Positions 61,426 through 64,000 of a stretch of 64,000 nucleotides of DNA are shown one piece after another (the first letter of the stretch is position 1; each line of letters begins with the position of its first letter). Made by a program: the position numbers and the translations under genes. Source of the DNA: Paracoccaceae bacterium. GTDB taxonomy: Bacteria; Pseudomonadota; Alphaproteobacteria; Rhodobacterales; Rhodobacteraceae. The stretch is from assembly GCA_016124615.1 (NCBI GenBank), contig WGNF01000002.1:1-64000 (forward strand). The letters are read 5' to 3'. The notes under the pieces are model-generated. The model saw nothing but the letters and a program-made list of their open reading frames with translations. It was not told where the DNA came from and did not search any database.

Positions 61426-63637
61426 AACGCCCCTCTGCCTTCAGCGCGACGGTAGTCAGGCCCAGCGGCGCCAGCACGAGTTCCAGCGACTCCATCACGC
61501 CCTCGGCCATGTCGCGCCCGCCGCACACCATGATCTGCGCCCCGCGCTGGACCATCTTGCGCAACTGCTGCGCATCCTGGGCAATACGGTCCTGCACATA
61601 GGCGCGGTCGCGGATGCGCGAAAACGCCGTGGTCAGCGAGGTCAGGCGGCGTTCGCCCAACCATGTCTCGATCTCGTCGGCATAAAGGAAATCCGACTGC
61701 GGATCGCGCCCGCCGAAATAGAGGTGCATCGCCCGCCCCCGCGCATTGCCACGGATGAACCCCGCCAGCGGCCCGATGCCGGTGCCCGCACCGATCAGGA
61801 TCACCGGATGGCGACCGCGGGCGGGGCGGAAATCGGGGTTGGGCTTGATGAAGCCTTCGACCATCTCGCCCGGCTCCAGCGTATGCAGGAAGCCCGAGCA
61901 TGCGCCGCCCGGATGCTTGCGCACGCAAATCTCCAGAAACCCGTCGCGCCCCGACGAGGCCAGCGAGTAGAACCGCGGCAAGTCGCTGCCCGGCGGCAGG
62001 ATGCCGACCAGATCCCCGGCATCGAAGCGCGGCAGGCCGGTTTGCCCGGTCAGGCGCTGCCACAGCGTCCGCGGCCCCTCGGGGGCGGCGAAGCGCAGGA
62101 CCGAGGTCGGGGCTTGCACCTCGTGGCCGTAATCGACCCGCTCGACCAGTTGCAGCATCCGGGTGCGCGGGCGTTCCGGCTGGTGGTTCAGCACCAGTTC
62201 ATGGCCCAGCGCTTCGCCGACCGACCGGCCCCAGCGCGCGAATTCCTGCGCCGATTGCCGGTCGATCGTGTCGTAGGGCAGCATCGCGTACCAACGCCGC
62301 GCATCCAGTGCCTCGGCCACATCAAGGCCGAACTGGCTGAACTTGGGGAACTGCCGGTCGCCGAAGCCCAGCAGCGCCACGGGGAACGTCGGCGCATGCT
62401 TCAGACCCGCCAGCCGCGCCATGAACTGCGCGGCCGAGGCCGGGGCCGCCCCGTCGCCGTGGGTCGAGGTCAGGATGAACATCCGCTGGGCATGGGCATA
62501 ATGCTTGCCCAGCGTGTTCATGGCCCCGGTGTGGACGCGGTATCCCGCCTCGGTCAGCGCGTCGTGCAGGGTGCGGGCAAAGCCCCAGGTGGCATTGCCA
62601 TCGCTGCCGACAAGGATGATCGTATCCGCCGAATGGGCCATGTGGTTGTGTTTCAGCCGTGGCAGCGACCGGCGACGGCGCCACCAGATCAGCGCGCCCG
62701 ACCCCGCCATCACCGGCGCGCAAAGCGCCGTCAGCCCCAGCAACAGGCCCAGCGACCACAGCCCCTGCCCGGTGTGCAGCATGTAGATCGTCTCATAGAT
62801 CCGACGCATCGGGCCATGCGGCAGCCAGCTGAGAATCTGGCCGGTGGCCTGATCGACATAACCCTGCCCCTGCGAGGTGGTCACGGTGAACACATCGCTC
62901 GGGTCGGTCGGGAAGGTCAGGTTGCGCAGGTCGGCCAGCGGAATCGCCCGCAGCGCTGCCAGTTGGGCCAGCGGCTTTGGCGTGCCGCCGTCAACCGCGA
63001 CCGGGAACGCCGCGGTGGCGTCCAGCCCGTTCGACACGATCTGGAAATTCGCCAACGACATCCACAGCCCGGTGCTGGCCGACAGCAGCAGCCCCAGAAT
63101 GGCGAAGCGACCGATTTCCACATGCAGCCGCTGCGGCAGCGTGCCCCGCGCGCGGGTGAAGAGGCGGGCCCAGCCGCCCATCCGGCGGGCCAGCAGGAAC
63201 GCGCCCGACAGGCACAGGATCACCATCGCAAAAGCGGCGAAGCCGGTCGCCATCCGCCCGCTGTCACGCAGGAACAGCGAGCGGTGCAGGTCGGTCATCC
63301 AGCGGACGAAGCCCGAGGGCGCATAGGGCGCAATCACCGCCCCTGTCGCCGGGTCGATGATGTCGCTGCCTGCGGTGGTATCGGTCGCATAATCCGCGAT
63401 GATCCGGCCCGAGGGCTGGCGGCTGATCTGGCTGATCCCCGGCACATGGCGGGCAACGTTTGCGGCGAGGTCCGCCACCGTCACCTGCGCCGCGGGCGCA
63501 TCGACGGCGGAAAAGTTCTGCAGCGCGGGCACCACCGACAGGATTGCCCCGGACAAGGCCAGCGCGACGATGAGAACGGCGGCCAGCAGGCCCGGCAGCT
63601 TGTGAAACGTGCGAAGCATCGGCAGACCCCCGCTCAC
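61406..63637 (-). CDS. PepSY membrane domain fused to flavodoxin/NADPH-flavin reductase
   Basis: 743 residues. PepSY-associated TM part (1-330) opens FHKLPGLLAAVLIVALALSG, with IWWRRRR ending the last helix. A flavodoxin domain follows (about 350-490: DTIILVGSDGNATWGFARTL; SAQEFARWGRSVG), then FAD/NADPH reductase domains (490-743: RFYSLASSGRDGFLEICVRK; PVILIGAGTGIGPLAGFIRG; IMVCGGRDMAEGVMESLE). It probably moves electrons from cytosolic NADPH through FMN/FAD across the inner membrane. The GTG at 63637 overlaps the upstream stop (GTGA); the Met at 63619 is an alternative. Fusion resembles sulfite-reductase-flavoprotein-type PepSY proteins. Confidence 0.9.
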   Translation of the reverse strand: MSGGLPMLRTFHKLPGLLAAVLIVALALSGAILSVVPALQNFSAVDAPAAQVTVADLAANVARHVPGISQISRQPSGRIIADYATDTTAGSDIIDPATGAVIAPYAPSGFVRWMTDLHRSLFLRDSGRMATGFAAFAMVILCLSGAFLLARRMGGWARLFTRARGTLPQRLHVEIGRFAILGLLLSASTGLWMSLANFQIVSNGLDATAAFPVAVDGGTPKPLAQLAALRAIPLADLRNLTFPTDPSDVFTVTTSQGQGYVDQATGQILSWLPHGPMRRIYETIYMLHTGQGLWSLGLLLGLTALCAPVMAGSGALIWWRRRRSLPRLKHNHMAHSADTIILVGSDGNATWGFARTLHDALTEAGYRVHTGAMNTLGKHYAHAQRMFILTSTHGDGAAPASAAQFMARLAGLKHAPTFPVALLGFGDRQFPKFSQFGLDVAEALDARRWYAMLPYDTIDRQSAQEFARWGRSVGEALGHELVLNHQPERPRTRMLQLVERVDYGHEVQAPTSVLRFAAPEGPRTLWQRLTGQTGLPRFDAGDLVGILPPGSDLPRFYSLASSGRDGFLEICVRKHPGGACSGFLHTLEPGEMVEGFIKPNPDFRPARGRHPVILIGAGTGIGPLAGFIRGNARGRAMHLYFGGRDPQSDFLYADEIETWLGERRLTSLTTAFSRIRDRAYVQDRIAQDAQQLRKMVQRGAQIMVCGGRDMAEGVMESLELVLAPLGLTTVALKAEGRYVEDVY

Positions 63638-64000
63638 ATCGTGTAGGAGAATCGGGCGATGTAGGCGCGGCCATGCTCGACCTTGCCTGCGTCGGCGGCC
63701 TTCAGCGGCATCCGGATTTCGGCGGGGCTTTCCATCATCCCCTCCGACGCCGCATCGACATGGATCGAATAGCCCGCGTCGATCAATGCGTCCGCGATGT
63801 CGGTGTGAACGGTCAGCGTGCGCCCCTCGCCCACGCTGGCCCCGGTGATGCCGTCCAGCCCGTTCAGGTCGCCCCGGCTGGCGCGCAGCCAGCCGCCAAG
63901 GTGGCGATAGTAGTAAGGCCGCCCGCCCGCCATCCAGAGCGTGCGAACGTACTGGCCCTGCGGGTCCATCAGGTAGAGCACGACATAGGCGCTGTAGCCG
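63634..64000 (-). CDS. DUF2271-domain protein, 5' end beyond window
   Basis: The C-terminal 121 residues of a protein whose start lies right of base 64000 (the visible part begins GYSAYVVLYLMDPQGQYVRT). WMAGGRPYYYRHLGGWLR and SPAEIRMPLKAADAGKVEHG, then AYIARFSYTM, fit DUF2271, a family of exported redox-associated proteins. The segment LDGITGASVGEGRTLTV resembles the D/S-G-A-T/S motif modified by ApbE, whose gene is two positions downstream. Overlaps the PepSY gene by four bases. Confidence 0.8.
   Translation of the reverse strand, partial: GYSAYVVLYLMDPQGQYVRTLWMAGGRPYYYRHLGGWLRASRGDLNGLDGITGASVGEGRTLTVHTDIADALIDAGYSIHVDAASEGMMESPAEIRMPLKAADAGKVEHGRAYIARFSYTM

Noticed and set aside
60950-63646. 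An 898-codon plus-strand ORF opposite apbE and the PepSY-flavoreductase gene
   Set aside because: Composition is Arg/His/Gln-rich antisense of well-supported genes; no family motifs. GC-rich DNA commonly leaves the opposite strand open.

Overview
The window is GC-rich and densely packed. It has strong third-position G/C bias, many ATGA, GTGA and TGATG stop/start overlaps, and gene neighbourhoods typical of Alphaproteobacteria, most likely Rhodobacterales (Rhodobacteraceae/Paracoccaceae). Supporting cues are the block rsfS-rlmH-DUF2161-gpmI-envC-ctpA-rppH, accD-folC, mbfA with an Irr-type box, an AcvB-like protein, DUF2794, and a VPLPA-CTERM sorting signal. It looks chromosomal.

Layout. (i) 1-10.6 kb is an accessory, partly decayed region. 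It holds the edge of a polysaccharide locus (rfbC, and a manC gene collapsed by a large in-frame internal deletion), a frameshifted unknown gene, a set of less GC-rich minus-strand genes of unknown function (2.1-6.3 kb) with unusually elaborate inverted-repeat control sites and a serine-recombinase-like protein without recognisable catalytic residues, about 1.8 kb with no convincing gene, an acvB-type hydrolase, and an XRE regulator coupled to a 59-aa ORF. A tRNA-Pro(CGG) at 10.6 kb marks the border to core sequence. (ii) 10.7-20.8 kb: a DMT transporter, leuB, a LysR/NAD-epimerase divergent pair, an exported EEP-family protein, a conserved membrane protein, leuD-leuC and an MscS channel. (iii) 21-31.8 kb: a small exported protein, TetR, mbfA (iron), then a same-strand series (nitroreductase, AEC carrier, fghA, GNAT, YaiI, HAD, ornithine-cyclodeaminase-like, alpha/beta hydrolase), an MFS transporter and the ATPase zapE. 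(iv) 31.8-33.1 kb: a small foreign islet between two copies of the zapE 3' end. (v) 33.5-49.7 kb: a TMEM175-like channel, a lipoprotein/DUF6478-like group, a VPLPA-CTERM protein, accD-folC, a luciferase-like oxidoreductase, a GMC oxidoreductase, FadH, LysR, an overlapping cinA/GNAT/AhpD/OmpA operon, map and DUF2794. (vi) 49.7-64 kb: a possible small RNA, a cytochrome c'-like protein, an I78 inhibitor, glutathione-dependent formaldehyde dehydrogenase, an ATPase overlapping a NYN-LOTUS protein, the rsfS-to-rppH block, and an ApbE/PepSY-flavoreductase/DUF2271 operon running off the right edge.

How genes work together. leuB, leuC and leuD supply leucine. The formaldehyde dehydrogenase (51 kb) and FghA (25 kb) are two steps of glutathione-dependent formaldehyde oxidation. 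EnvC and CtpA act in cell-wall/periplasm maintenance. ApbE probably attaches FMN to a partner in the PepSY/DUF2271 redox operon. The most unusual items are the zapE-tail islet, the ATPase/NYN-LOTUS coupling and the cryptic 2-6 kb unit. All family names rest on reading motifs by eye; no database search was possible.
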